Shown piece after piece: positions 7,578 through 16,176 of a stretch of 64,000 nt of DNA (the stretch's first letter is position 1; each line of letters starts with the position of its first letter). Below the pieces are notes generated by a model. It did not search any database. It was not told the DNA's origin and saw only the letters and a program-made list of their open reading frames with translations. Source of the stretch: Phytohabitans aurantiacus (GTDB lineage Bacteria > Actinomycetota > Actinomycetes > Mycobacteriales > Micromonosporaceae). The stretch is from NCBI RefSeq assembly GCF_027923225.1, contig NZ_BSDI01000012.1, forward strand, positions 71,456-135,455. Direction: 5' to 3'. Position numbers and translations under genes: made by a program.

Positions 7578-8210
7578 TCACCGCACAAAGGTGAACAGGC
7601 GTTTCCTGGATGCGAAAGGGTTCGGCGGGTCGATCAGCGTGTGGACGCCCATACCGTATGGCTCGGACGGATCGGACAGGAACCGGAGCGCGAAGCCGCT
7701 CGCCGCGAACCAGTCGCACACGGTCGGTACGAGGTCGGGCGCTTCTCGGGTGCGGGTCCAGATCACCGTGGCGCCCGGGGCGCACAGCCTCGGCAGGAAG
7801 TCGATCGTCTGCCGGATGTCGAGGTCGGTGATGTTGCCGAAGACGCCGCAGGCCAGTACCAGATCAGCTGGCGTCGCTCCCGCGTAGCTGTCGCTCTCGC
7901 CCGCGTCGGCTTCGCGCACCTCCAGGCCGGTCAGGCCGGCGGCGACGACGGACGCCCTGGCGTCCGCCGCCAGCCGCGGGTCGAGCTCGACCAGCCGGCC
8001 GCTCACATCGTGCCGGCGGGGGTGGTCGGTCAGGACGCCGAGCAGGTCACGCCCCTGGCCGGCGCACATGCTGAGCAGGCGCACCGGCCCGGGCGGCCGT
8101 TCGTCGAGATAGGCGCGGATCTGTCGCTGTACCGCGGCGAGGCGCTGGGACAGGGCGGAAGAGGGGTCGGCGTAGTCCTCGTGCCACTGAACCCAGTCGC
8201 GCCCGCGCAC
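7578..8210 (-). CDS. Class I SAM-dependent methyltransferase-like protein
   Basis: The 210-residue product has a Rossmann-type core. VRLLSMCAGQGRDLLGVL at about 43-60 is the SAM-binding glycine motif (GQGRD), LVELDPRLAADARA is the acidic ribose-binding strand, and ADLVLACGVFGNI is motif IV. Its substrate is unknown. It starts one base upstream of the end of the DUF3068 gene, so it is co-transcribed downstream of it. In M. tuberculosis a methyltransferase gene (Rv0224c) also sits near the DUF3068 gene (Rv0227c), so a role with envelope glycans is possible. This is inference from position only. Confidence 0.85.
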   Translation of the reverse strand: MRGRDWVQWHEDYADPSSALSQRLAAVQRQIRAYLDERPPGPVRLLSMCAGQGRDLLGVLTDHPRRHDVSGRLVELDPRLAADARASVVAAGLTGLEVREADAGESDSYAGATPADLVLACGVFGNITDLDIRQTIDFLPRLCAPGATVIWTRTREAPDLVPTVCDWFAASGFALRFLSDPSEPYGMGVHTLIDPPNPFASRKRLFTFVR

Positions 8211-8211
8211 G

Positions 8212-9342
8212 TCAGGACCGGTCGGATCGGTTACCCGGGATGCCAGCGGGGCCGCCCGGTGCCGGGGTGACCGGTGCCGGCAGCTCGTCGGTCAGCACGC
8301 CGCCGTCCTTGCGGGCCGGGGCGGGGTTGTGCGCCGGGGCAGGGCTGGCGGGGCCGCCGCCGGAGCGGTGCGCGCCACCGCTGGCGGCCCGGCGGCCGAG
8401 CACGAAGGCGTAGATCACCAGGAGCAGGCCGATGATCGCGAGGCCGAGCGGCGCCCAGATGCTGATCAGGTTGAGCTGTGCCCGGTTGGAGCCGGCGCGG
8501 TCAGCGGCCTTGGTGATCGTCTCTTGGTTGTACTCGAAGTCGGCGTCCAGCAGGACGGTCGACGCCCCGGTCGCCGGCACGAGCTCCTTGTGCTGCTCCT
8601 CGCGCACCTTGATGTACATGCCGGTGGTCGGCTCGACCCACAGGGTGCGGGTGTTGCTGTACATGACCTGCCCGCTGGTCGCCTCCGGGGCGAAGCGGCC
8701 CAGCAGCACGGACATGCTCTCGGTGCTGACGTTCTTGGCCGGCTGCTCCGCGACGACCTGCTCGAAGCGGTAGACCTCGACACCCTCGATCGTCTCGGTG
8801 CCCTTGAACTCCGCCGGGAGCGACGTGCGCAGGTCACGGTCCCAGACCTGGTAGGTCCGCTTCTCCGTGCCGAAGGGGAACTTGTAGATCTGCCCGACGA
8901 ACTTCACGTTGCCCGGGTCGTCCGCCGCGACCGCCTCGGCCAGCCACTGGCCGTCCCAGTCGGCCGGAGCGCCGGAGCGCCGGTTGAGGGCCAGCTCTGC
9001 CGAGTACTTGCTGATCTCGTACTGGTCGTCGGTGCGGATCACGTTCTGGTACGCGTCCCAGACCACCACGTTGCCCTTGAGGTCTTCGGGCAGCTTCTCG
9101 GTCTCCATCGGGTCCGGGATGATCTCGATGGTCGACCGGAGGGTGGCCTGCTTGACCTCGACCTGGCCGGGCTTGATCTCCAGGAAGGTCGCGTTGGGCG
9201 CCTCGGCGACCGAGGTCGACGGGTCGAGGTCGTAGGGCAGCTGCTTGAGTGAGGGAGCGATGACGAAAGCCAAGGCGGCGGCTGCCACCAGCAGAAACAC
9301 GCCAGCGCCGAAGATCACGGCACCTATGACGCGGATCTTCAT
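8212..9342 (-). CDS. DUF3068 membrane-anchored protein
   Basis: A 376-residue envelope protein. It starts with an uncleaved-looking hydrophobic segment (MKIRVIGAVIFGAGVFLLVAA). A long extracytoplasmic beta-rich DUF3068 domain follows (TIEIIPDP, VVWDAYQNVIRTDDQYEIS, YPFGTE-like segments). A second helix lies near the C-terminus (ISIWAPLGLAIIGLLLVIYAF), then about 60 Gly/Pro/Ala-rich residues in the cytoplasm. The ATG at 9342 is chosen because GGAG lies about nine bases upstream and the shorter form exposes the N-terminal helix; the longer frame adds 12 charged residues. The family occurs in mycobacteria as Rv0227c next to acyltransferase and glycosyltransferase genes, the same context as here. 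Its molecular function is not established. Confidence 0.88.
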   Translation of the reverse strand: MKIRVIGAVIFGAGVFLLVAAAALAFVIAPSLKQLPYDLDPSTSVAEAPNATFLEIKPGQVEVKQATLRSTIEIIPDPMETEKLPEDLKGNVVVWDAYQNVIRTDDQYEISKYSAELALNRRSGAPADWDGQWLAEAVAADDPGNVKFVGQIYKFPFGTEKRTYQVWDRDLRTSLPAEFKGTETIEGVEVYRFEQVVAEQPAKNVSTESMSVLLGRFAPEATSGQVMYSNTRTLWVEPTTGMYIKVREEQHKELVPATGASTVLLDADFEYNQETITKAADRAGSNRAQLNLISIWAPLGLAIIGLLLVIYAFVLGRRAASGGAHRSGGGPASPAPAHNPAPARKDGGVLTDELPAPVTPAPGGPAGIPGNRSDRS

Positions 9343-9452
9343 AAGTCCACTCCACTCGTATGTTCTCGTCTGTCGCACACAGCGTCGACTCCGTAGTATG
9401 GCCGGGAGGTTACTACCCAGTCACATTCCGCGCGACCCCTGGGAAGTCATAA

Positions 9453-10658
9453 ATGTCGCCCGACCTTCAGACGACCGCCCCGAGCCGCCTGCCAGCGCTC
9501 GATGCCCTGCGCGCGGTGGGTGCCGCGGCCGTGGTGGGCACGCACGTCGGGTTCGCGACCGGGGGTATCGGAGATCCTACGTGGGGCGGTTGGCTCGCCC
9601 GCCTCGACGTCGGAGTGGCCCTCTTCTTCGTCCTATCTGGATTCCTTCTGTTCCGGCCGTACGTCCACGCGCTCGCCACCGGCGGTGACCGCCCCGGCGC
9701 CGGGCGGTACCTGTGGCGGCGGGCGGTGCGCATCCTGCCCGCGTACTGGCTCACCGTCGCCGTCAGCCTGCTTGTACTGCCGGGCAACGCGAAGGCCACC
9801 GACGCCGACTGGCTCCGGCACGCCGCGTTCGCCCAGATCTACCAGCCCGGGTGGTTGCGCGACGGGCTCGGCCACACCTGGAGCCTCGCGACCGAGGTGG
9901 TCTTCTACGCGGTCCTTCCGCTGATCGCCATCACCCCGCTGGTGGGTCGCAAGTGGCGTCCGGTGTGGACGGTCAGCGCGATGTGCGGGCTCGGCGTGGT
10001 GGTCACCGGAGGCTGGCTGACCGCGATGGGGTTCGGCCTGCTCGACCTGGGACTGCACACCATGTGGCTGCCGTCGCAGATGGCCTGGTTCGCGGCCGGC
10101 ATGGCGCTCGCGACCATCCACGTCGCGCTCGCCACCGGCACAGGGCCGGCCCGCTGGCGGTTCCTCGAAGAGCTCGGCCAGGCGCCGCTGGCGTGCTGGG
10201 GCATCGCGGTCGGGCTCTTCGCGGTGGCGGCCACCCCGCTCACCGGGCCGCGCGACCTGACCGAGCCGACCGCGTGGCAGTTCGGCGCGAGGCAGGCACT
10301 GTTTCTGGGCGTCGCGGTGATGGTGCTGCTGCCGCTGGCTTTCGGCCCGCGTACGCGCAGCCGCGTCCTTCTGGAGAGCCGGCCGGCCCGCTGGCTCGGC
10401 ACCGTCTCGTATGGACTGTTCCTCTGGCACCCGTTCGTGCTGGAGCTGATCTACTGGCTTGGCGGCCGCGACGCCTTCTCCGGCGACCTGCTGACGGTGT
10501 ACCTGCTGACGCTCGGCGGCGGCCTGCTCCTCGCCTCGATCAGCTGGTACCTCGTCGAACGCCCGATTCAGTGGCTGGGCTCGCGGTGGCCGCGACGGAA
10601 GGTACGCACCGCGAACGAGAGCCACAAGGCGCTCGCCGCGGCCAACGCCACCACCTGA
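9453..10658 (+). CDS. Acyltransferase 3 family membrane protein
   Basis: An integral membrane O-acyltransferase of 401 residues with about ten hydrophobic helices. It is predicted to move an acyl group across the membrane onto a sugar or lipid. The diagnostic R-x10-H pair of the family is present (R20 and H31, in LDALRAVGAAAVVGTH), and FFVLSGFLLFRPY follows as the second helix. It corresponds in context to mycobacterial Rv0228. The acceptor is probably the glycan built by the neighbouring glycosyltransferases, but this is inferred from position. Its last 91 bases overlap the 3' end of the convergent aftD-like gene, and both reading frames look genuine there. Confidence 0.9.
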   Translation: MSPDLQTTAPSRLPALDALRAVGAAAVVGTHVGFATGGIGDPTWGGWLARLDVGVALFFVLSGFLLFRPYVHALATGGDRPGAGRYLWRRAVRILPAYWLTVAVSLLVLPGNAKATDADWLRHAAFAQIYQPGWLRDGLGHTWSLATEVVFYAVLPLIAITPLVGRKWRPVWTVSAMCGLGVVVTGGWLTAMGFGLLDLGLHTMWLPSQMAWFAAGMALATIHVALATGTGPARWRFLEELGQAPLACWGIAVGLFAVAATPLTGPRDLTEPTAWQFGARQALFLGVAVMVLLPLAFGPRTRSRVLLESRPARWLGTVSYGLFLWHPFVLELIYWLGGRDAFSGDLLTVYLLTLGGGLLLASISWYLVERPIQWLGSRWPRRKVRTANESHKALAAANATT

Positions 10659-13600
10659 GGCGCCGCCGACCAGTGCGGGTCCTCCGCCGCCAGCGACAGC
10701 ACACCCGCGATCGCGAAGAGGGCCACCGGCAGCCAGCGCCAGAAGAGCTGCACCCCGCGGTGCAGGGCCTTCTGGTCGTAGCGGGACAGGTTCGGCATCA
10801 GGGCGCGGTAGATCAGCAGACCGGCGCCGCCGAGGGCGGCAAGGGCGGCGAGCTGCAGACCACCCACCGACACCAGCGCCAGGCCGCCAACGACGGTCAC
10901 GAGCATGGGCCGCCGGTACCGGTGACGCGTGACCCGCTCCGTCTGGAGTGGACCGCGGCGGGACAGCAGCGCGACCACGAGCACGATCAGCGCCAGCGTC
11001 GCGCCACCCGCCAGGCCCCACTGGTACTGCCGGTCGGGTCCAAAGCGGAGCGTCACGTCACCGGCGACCCCGGCGGGCAGGACCCAGCCCTGCTGCCAAC
11101 CGTCGATCGTGATGGGGCGCAACGTCTCTCCGGCCGCCGTGGCGATCCAGCCCGGGTTGGCGTTTTCGCGCAACACCAGTACCCGGTGCTTCGACGACGC
11201 GGCGACCGTGACGTGGCGCTCGCTGGCCGACCAGTCGCTGACGCTGACGTGTGAACCCTCCGCCTCCGGAGTCTCCGATGTGGTCAGTGCGAGTCGGGTC
11301 GGTGTCGCCAGTGTCGTGCCGGCCGCCACCACGCGCGACTCGCCGGCCGGCAGCTCCACCTCTTCCGACTTGCAGACGGTCGCCCACACCTCGCGCAGTT
11401 CCAGGAGCTGCTTGCGGGTGGCGCGGATCGACGTGGCGAATGTCGTGCCGGCGATGTTGAGTATCGGTCCGCTGCCGCACGGCAGCCGCACGATGGCGTC
11501 TTCGTCGACCGCCAGCTTTCCCTTGTCGGGTAGGGCCGTCAGCTCTGCCACCGCGACCGGCAGCGGGTCGAACTTGTTGCCGTACGGGTCATACGAGCGG
11601 GCCGGTGTGGTGTCGGAGAGCAGCACGGTGATTTCGTTCGTCGTCATTGGACGGTCGAACGCGATCGTGCCGTCGGCGGAGAGCACGCCTCCGCGTACGC
11701 CACCGTCGCCCAGCACGGTGACCGACCACGGGTGCGACGCGGCGATCTCCTCGTGCAGCGCCACCTTGAGGCCGGTGATCTCGCGGGACTTGGGCCAGGT
11801 CAGCCGGAGCCACGGCTGCTTGTCGTCGTCGGCCGCGTACCAGACGGTGGTCGGGTTGCCGTCGGCCACGACGCCGGGCCGGGCGGCAGGGTCGGGCATC
11901 CCGCTCGACGAGGCCGCCACGGACGGTATGTCGTACTCGGAGTCGAGCAGCGCCGACAGCTCCGGTCCCGCCTTCGGCACCGCCCAGACGGCTGGCCGGT
12001 ACGAGTCGGCGGCGCCGAGCCGCACCGTCCGGTCGATCACCCTGTTGTCCTCGGAGGCGCGAGCGGCGGCTGGGGAGCAGTAGGTGCGGTTGTCGAGGAA
12101 GTAGCACGACGGCACCGACGGCGCTGCGCTCAGGACGATGGACGAGGCGGCGTCGCCGACCGGAACCTCCGGCGTGACCAGGGTCCGGCCGGTGCGCAGG
12201 TCCGGGATCGTCAGCTCGGTGATGCCGACTCCGCCGAACCCGGTGCGCATGCCGAAGACGTCGTTGACGGTGACGCGCAGCCGTTCGGTGAGGAACCGCC
12301 CCGGCAGGCGTACGACCGCGGTGGTGCCGGAGACCTCGGTGGTGACCCGGTCGGGTCCGGCGGCGACGGTGATGCGGGTCGGTATCGAGTCGGCGCCGGT
12401 GTCGAAGGTGATCCGGACCTCGGTGACGACCCGGGGAGCGGTCAGCTCCACCTCCAGCCACTGTCCGATCGACAGGGTGCCCGGCGCGGACCGCCACGAG
12501 GTGGTCGTGTCACCGTCGAGCGCCGCGTACGGCTGGTTGGCTGGCCGGCCACCGGACAGCGAAAGCGCCTGCGACATCGAACTGGACGCGCTGACCCCGC
12601 TGAACCCGAGGTACCGGACGGTCGTCTGAGCCTTCGTGGTGACCCAGGAAGGCAGGTAGTCGTGCTGGGGCGTGTCCAGCCGCCACGGTTCGAGGCTGGT
12701 GAGCGTGTTGGACGCGTTGTCCTGCGCCCGCCCGAACGCGACCTCGCGCCGGCGCAGGCCATCGGTCACCGTGGTCGATCCGGTGTCCACCCCGTCGGGC
12801 AGGTCACCGGCGAGCACCGTCGGCGCTTGCGGCAGCAACCCGGATTCACCCAGTTCCAGCAGCGACTCCGGCCCGCCGACGAGCCTTGTCACCGAGTCAA
12901 GGTCGTACGCCACCACCTGGTCGACAGGCCGCTGTACCCGGAACACCTCCAGCGCGCGGACCGGCACGTCGAGCCCGCGGTCGGAGTAGTTGCTCGGCAG
13001 GTGCCCGCCACCCACCATCGGACCGAAACCGGCGGCCAGCGTCAGTCCCGGCGACCGCGTGAGCGCCTGCCGTACCAATAGCGGGCGGGCGGCGTCGCTG
13101 TCGCCGTAGTTCAGATCGGACCGGATCAGCACGTAGCGCACGCCCGACCGGGCCAGAACATCCGCCAACGCGGTCGAGCCGGCGCCGGTGGCCATTGTGG
13201 ACTCGATGGCGTCGAGCAGCCGGATGGTCGCCGGTGGGGCGAGCGGGATCGAGCTTCGCACCGCCCACGCGCTGTCGAGCAACGGCTGGAGGATCTCGTC
13301 GCTCGGGCTTCCCCAGAGGTACCGGGGGAAGCGGGCCGCGGGCGCGACCAGTACCCGTTCCCTGCCCAGGTTGGCGTCGAGCCAGGTGGATGCCTGCTTC
13401 CAGTACCCGGGTACCTCGTTGAAGCTGCCCTTCGCCGGCAGGCCGCCGACCAGAGCGGGTGCCGCGACCGCGGCGACCGCGACGAGGCTCGCGCCGGTGA
13501 CCGCGGCGGCGCGCAGGCTACGCAGATGCCAGCGCGGGGCGCCGGCTGCCGCGCGGCTCAGCACGCCCAGCACGTGCGCGAGCCCGAGTATGAGCGGCAA

Positions 13601-14665
13601 CCGGAGCACGACGTCGAACTTGTGCACGTTGCGCAGCGGCGCGCCGGACCCGTCCAGGAACGCCCGCTGGAGCTCGGCGAGGCCGCCGCTCGCGGATGCC
13701 ACGTGCCCGAAACCGACCAGGGCGACGCCGACGAGTAGCCCGGTGACGAGGAACCGGCGGTGTGGCATGCCCCGGCGAGCCAGCCCCGCGAGGCCGATGC
13801 CGGCCACCACCAGGGTCGCCGCGATGAGCAGCGGCTCGGTGCCCAGCTGCCAACCGGCCGTCCATGTTGGACCGTGCGGCCCGCCCAGGTACGCCAGCCA
13901 GTGCGAGGCGCCACGCATGGTGGTGACGAGGTCAGTGGTGCGTGTGGTGACTTCGGAGGTCTCGATGTAGTCCAGGAACGGTGGGCTGTACCGGCCGAGC
14001 AGCAGGAGCGGGACCACCCACCACGCGGTCGCGAACGCCACGGCCACGCACCAACCGGCGAGCGCGGCCACGCGGCGCTTCAACGGCCGCACCGTCGCCA
14101 GCCACAGCACCGCCAGCGGCACGACAGCGAGCACCGCGGTGGCGTTCACCCCGCCCGCGCACGCGACGGCGAGCGCCGACCAGGCCACCGACCGGCGGAT
14201 CGAGGCTCCCTTGGCGATGCCGACGAGCGGTACGAGCACCCACGGCGCGACGGCCGTGGGCCACGCCTCGACGGATACCGGTCCCAGTTCGGTGACGATT
14301 CGGGGGCAGAGGGCGAACGCGATACCGGCGATGAGGCGGCTCGCCGGCGTGCCGATGCCGAGCCGGTCAGCCAGTTTCACGACGCCCGTGAAGGCGACGC
14401 ACATCAGCAGCGCCCACCACAGCCGCTGTATCGCCCAAGCGGGAATCGCGAGCAGCCAGCCGCCCGCGAAGAACGGGCCCATCGGCCAGAGGTATCCGTA
14501 CGCCTGGTTCTGGAGCTGCCCGAACGTGCCCGCCGGCTCCCACACGTGCAACGCGCGTTCGAGCCAGGCGATCGGGGTGACGGCCAGGTCCACCTTTGTG
14601 TCGATGACCGTCATGCCGGGCGCTTGAAAAAACGCTAACGCGGTGAGAAAGACACATACCGCCAC
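10568..14665 (-). CDS. aftD: AftD-like arabinofuranosyltransferase (DUF3367)
   Basis: A giant GT-C glycosyltransferase. The N-terminal half is a bundle of membrane helices with the catalytic-loop acidic residues early (MTVIDTKVDLAV, then WEPAGTFGQLQNQ). The C-terminal half is extracytoplasmic and holds discoidin/F5-8-type carbohydrate-binding modules (around WLEVELTAPRVVTEVRITF and WLRLTWPKSREITGLKVAL). A last helix pair closes the protein. In mycobacteria AftD adds alpha-(1-3)-arabinofuranose to arabinan and lipoarabinomannan; the acceptor here is unknown. The start is uncertain. GTG 14665 gives 1365 residues, ATG 14620 gives a slightly shorter protein, and no good ribosome site was found. 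The stop at 10568 lies within the convergent acyltransferase gene. Confidence 0.88.
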   Translation of the reverse strand: MAVCVFLTALAFFQAPGMTVIDTKVDLAVTPIAWLERALHVWEPAGTFGQLQNQAYGYLWPMGPFFAGGWLLAIPAWAIQRLWWALLMCVAFTGVVKLADRLGIGTPASRLIAGIAFALCPRIVTELGPVSVEAWPTAVAPWVLVPLVGIAKGASIRRSVAWSALAVACAGGVNATAVLAVVPLAVLWLATVRPLKRRVAALAGWCVAVAFATAWWVVPLLLLGRYSPPFLDYIETSEVTTRTTDLVTTMRGASHWLAYLGGPHGPTWTAGWQLGTEPLLIAATLVVAGIGLAGLARRGMPHRRFLVTGLLVGVALVGFGHVASASGGLAELQRAFLDGSGAPLRNVHKFDVVLRLPLILGLAHVLGVLSRAAAGAPRWHLRSLRAAAVTGASLVAVAAVAAPALVGGLPAKGSFNEVPGYWKQASTWLDANLGRERVLVAPAARFPRYLWGSPSDEILQPLLDSAWAVRSSIPLAPPATIRLLDAIESTMATGAGSTALADVLARSGVRYVLIRSDLNYGDSDAARPLLVRQALTRSPGLTLAAGFGPMVGGGHLPSNYSDRGLDVPVRALEVFRVQRPVDQVVAYDLDSVTRLVGGPESLLELGESGLLPQAPTVLAGDLPDGVDTGSTTVTDGLRRREVAFGRAQDNASNTLTSLEPWRLDTPQHDYLPSWVTTKAQTTVRYLGFSGVSASSSMSQALSLSGGRPANQPYAALDGDTTTSWRSAPGTLSIGQWLEVELTAPRVVTEVRITFDTGADSIPTRITVAAGPDRVTTEVSGTTAVVRLPGRFLTERLRVTVNDVFGMRTGFGGVGITELTIPDLRTGRTLVTPEVPVGDAASSIVLSAAPSVPSCYFLDNRTYCSPAAARASEDNRVIDRTVRLGAADSYRPAVWAVPKAGPELSALLDSEYDIPSVAASSSGMPDPAARPGVVADGNPTTVWYAADDDKQPWLRLTWPKSREITGLKVALHEEIAASHPWSVTVLGDGGVRGGVLSADGTIAFDRPMTTNEITVLLSDTTPARSYDPYGNKFDPLPVAVAELTALPDKGKLAVDEDAIVRLPCGSGPILNIAGTTFATSIRATRKQLLELREVWATVCKSEEVELPAGESRVVAAGTTLATPTRLALTTSETPEAEGSHVSVSDWSASERHVTVAASSKHRVLVLRENANPGWIATAAGETLRPITIDGWQQGWVLPAGVAGDVTLRFGPDRQYQWGLAGGATLALIVLVVALLSRRGPLQTERVTRHRYRRPMLVTVVGGLALVSVGGLQLAALAALGGAGLLIYRALMPNLSRYDQKALHRGVQLFWRWLPVALFAIAGVLSLAAEDPHWSAAPQVVALAAASALWLSFAVRTFRRGHREPSH

Positions 14666-14772
14666 GGTCCGGAGCCGCCAAACGATACCGGTGGCCGGTG
14701 GCGGCGGATCATCCGGTGCCGAGCCGTTGCCAGCCGGCCCGGATTGCCCATATGGTGGCCCGATCGCGAAAA

Positions 14773-14786
14773 CTACTCGTGAGTAG
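14773..14786. promoter_or_regulatory. Small inverted repeat over the GT4 ribosome-binding region
   Basis: CTACTC-gt-GAGTAG is a perfect 6-bp dyad ending eight bases before the GTG start of the GT4 gene. It overlaps its GGAG and lies in the 129-base divergent space between the aftD-like gene and the GT4 gene. It could be an operator or an RNA hairpin masking the ribosome site. The rest of the divergent space shows no clear sigma-70 promoter to me. Confidence 0.4.
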
Positions 14787-14794
14787 GAGCTGCC

Positions 14795-15949
14795 GTGGGC
14801 ACCCGGCACGTCCTCATCCTCAACTGGCGGGACACCCTCAACCCTGAAGGCGGCGGCTCCGAGGTCTACCTTGAGCGCGTCGCCGGCGAGCTCGCGGCTC
14901 GCGGGCACCGCGTGACCCTCCACTGCGCCGCTCACGGGAACGCTCCCGCCGACGAGACCACCGCCGCTGGCGTCCGCGTCATCCGGCGCGGCGGGCGGCA
15001 CACCGTTTACCTTCGGGCCGCGCTGACCTACCTCGCCGGGCTTATCGGGTTCGGACCGCTGTCGCGGAACGCCCTCGGCCGGCCGGACGTCATCGTGGAC
15101 GTCTGTAACGGCCTGCCGTTCCTGTCGCCGCTCTACGCCCGCCGTCCCGTGATCGCCCTCGTGCACCACGTGCACCGGGAGCAGTGGCCGGTCGTGCTCG
15201 GTCCTCGGCTGGCGCGGCTGGGCTGGTGGATCGAGTCCCGGCTCGCGCCGTGGGTTTACCGGCATTGCCGGTACGTCACGGTGTCCGAGGCCACGCGGGC
15301 CGAACTGGCCGTGCTCGGCGTCGATGCCGCGCGCGTCGTCGTCGTCCACAATGGCACTCCTGAGGTGGCGTCGGAGCCGGTGCCCCGTACCGCGCACCCG
15401 TCACTGATCGTCCTGGGTCGCCTGGTTCCCCACAAGCGGGTGGAGATCGCCCTCCAGGCCGTCGCCGCGCTCGCCGACGAGATGCCGGGGCTGGAACTGG
15501 TCGTCGCCGGCCAGGGCTGGTGGGAGCAGCCCCTGCGGGAGTACGCCGAATCGCTCCACATCGAGGACCGCGTGCGGTTCACCGGGTTCGTCACCGAACA
15601 GCAGAAGCACGAACTGCTGTGCTCCGCCTGGGTCGCGCTCACCCCGTCGCTCAAGGAGGGCTGGGGGCTCACGATCGTCGAGGCGGCCTCGCGCGGGACA
15701 CCGACCATCGCGTTCCACGGCGCGGGCGGTGTCGCCGAAGCACTCGTCGACGGCGAGAGCGGAATGCTGGCGGACGACATCGACGACTTCGTCGCGAAGA
15801 CCGGGACGCTCCTGCGGGACGGGGTCCAGCGGGCCGCGATGGGTGAGGCGGCCCGGAAGCACGCCGCCTCGTTCACCTGGGAGGCGTCCGGAGAGCGCTT
15901 CGCCGAACTAGTCATGCGCCGTCAGCGGGACCACTACCTGGTGCCGTAA
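14795..15949 (+). CDS. Glycosyltransferase, GT4 family
   Basis: A cytoplasmic GT-B glycosyltransferase of 384 residues. The N-terminal acceptor domain starts LILNWRDTLNPEGGGSEVY, with the glycine-rich loop of GT4 enzymes. The C-terminal donor domain has LIVLGRLVPHKRVEIAL and the EX7E element in KEGWGLTIVEA that binds the nucleotide sugar. The GTG start at 14795 has GTAGGAG eight bases upstream. It is divergent from the aftD-like gene and overlaps the end of the convergent DUF2613 gene by 16 bases. In M. tuberculosis Rv0225 holds an equivalent place. The donor sugar cannot be told from sequence. Confidence 0.93.
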   Translation: MGTRHVLILNWRDTLNPEGGGSEVYLERVAGELAARGHRVTLHCAAHGNAPADETTAAGVRVIRRGGRHTVYLRAALTYLAGLIGFGPLSRNALGRPDVIVDVCNGLPFLSPLYARRPVIALVHHVHREQWPVVLGPRLARLGWWIESRLAPWVYRHCRYVTVSEATRAELAVLGVDAARVVVVHNGTPEVASEPVPRTAHPSLIVLGRLVPHKRVEIALQAVAALADEMPGLELVVAGQGWWEQPLREYAESLHIEDRVRFTGFVTEQQKHELLCSAWVALTPSLKEGWGLTIVEAASRGTPTIAFHGAGGVAEALVDGESGMLADDIDDFVAKTGTLLRDGVQRAAMGEAARKHAASFTWEASGERFAELVMRRQRDHYLVP

Positions 15950-16125
15950 GACGCCGGCTGCCGCTCGTCGGCCGACGGGTTGTCGCTCTTGGCGATCTCG
16001 CTGGACACCTTGTCGGCCGCCTCCTGCGGGGTGACGACCAGCGCGGATGCGAGCGCGTACGCACCCGTCACCGCCAGCACAGCGGCGATCACTCCGGCCA
16101 GCAGCAGGCTGCTCAGGGTCTTCAT
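15934..16125 (-). CDS. DUF2613 small membrane peptide
   Basis: A 63-residue protein with one N-terminal membrane helix (SLLLAGVIAAVLAVTGAYA) followed by a hydrophilic tail. TPQEAADKVSSE is typical of DUF2613, the small protein found beside aftD in mycobacteria (Rv0236A). The ATG at 16125 is preferred because GGGAG lies about nine bases upstream; the longer frame would add 12 residues. It may be a small partner of the membrane glycosyltransferases, as co-localisation is conserved, but no biochemical role is known to me. Confidence 0.8.
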   Translation of the reverse strand: MKTLSSLLLAGVIAAVLAVTGAYALASALVVTPQEAADKVSSEIAKSDNPSADERQPASYGTR

Positions 16126-16176
16126 GCCTTTATCTCCCTCATGGCATCCAAGTGCGGGCACGTTACCACGCGGTAG

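Noticed and set aside
14666..15397. Upstream extension of the AftD-like frame
   Set aside because: This part is antisense to the GT4 gene and has no start codon between about 14666 and the GT4 start. The extra residues show no homology pattern.
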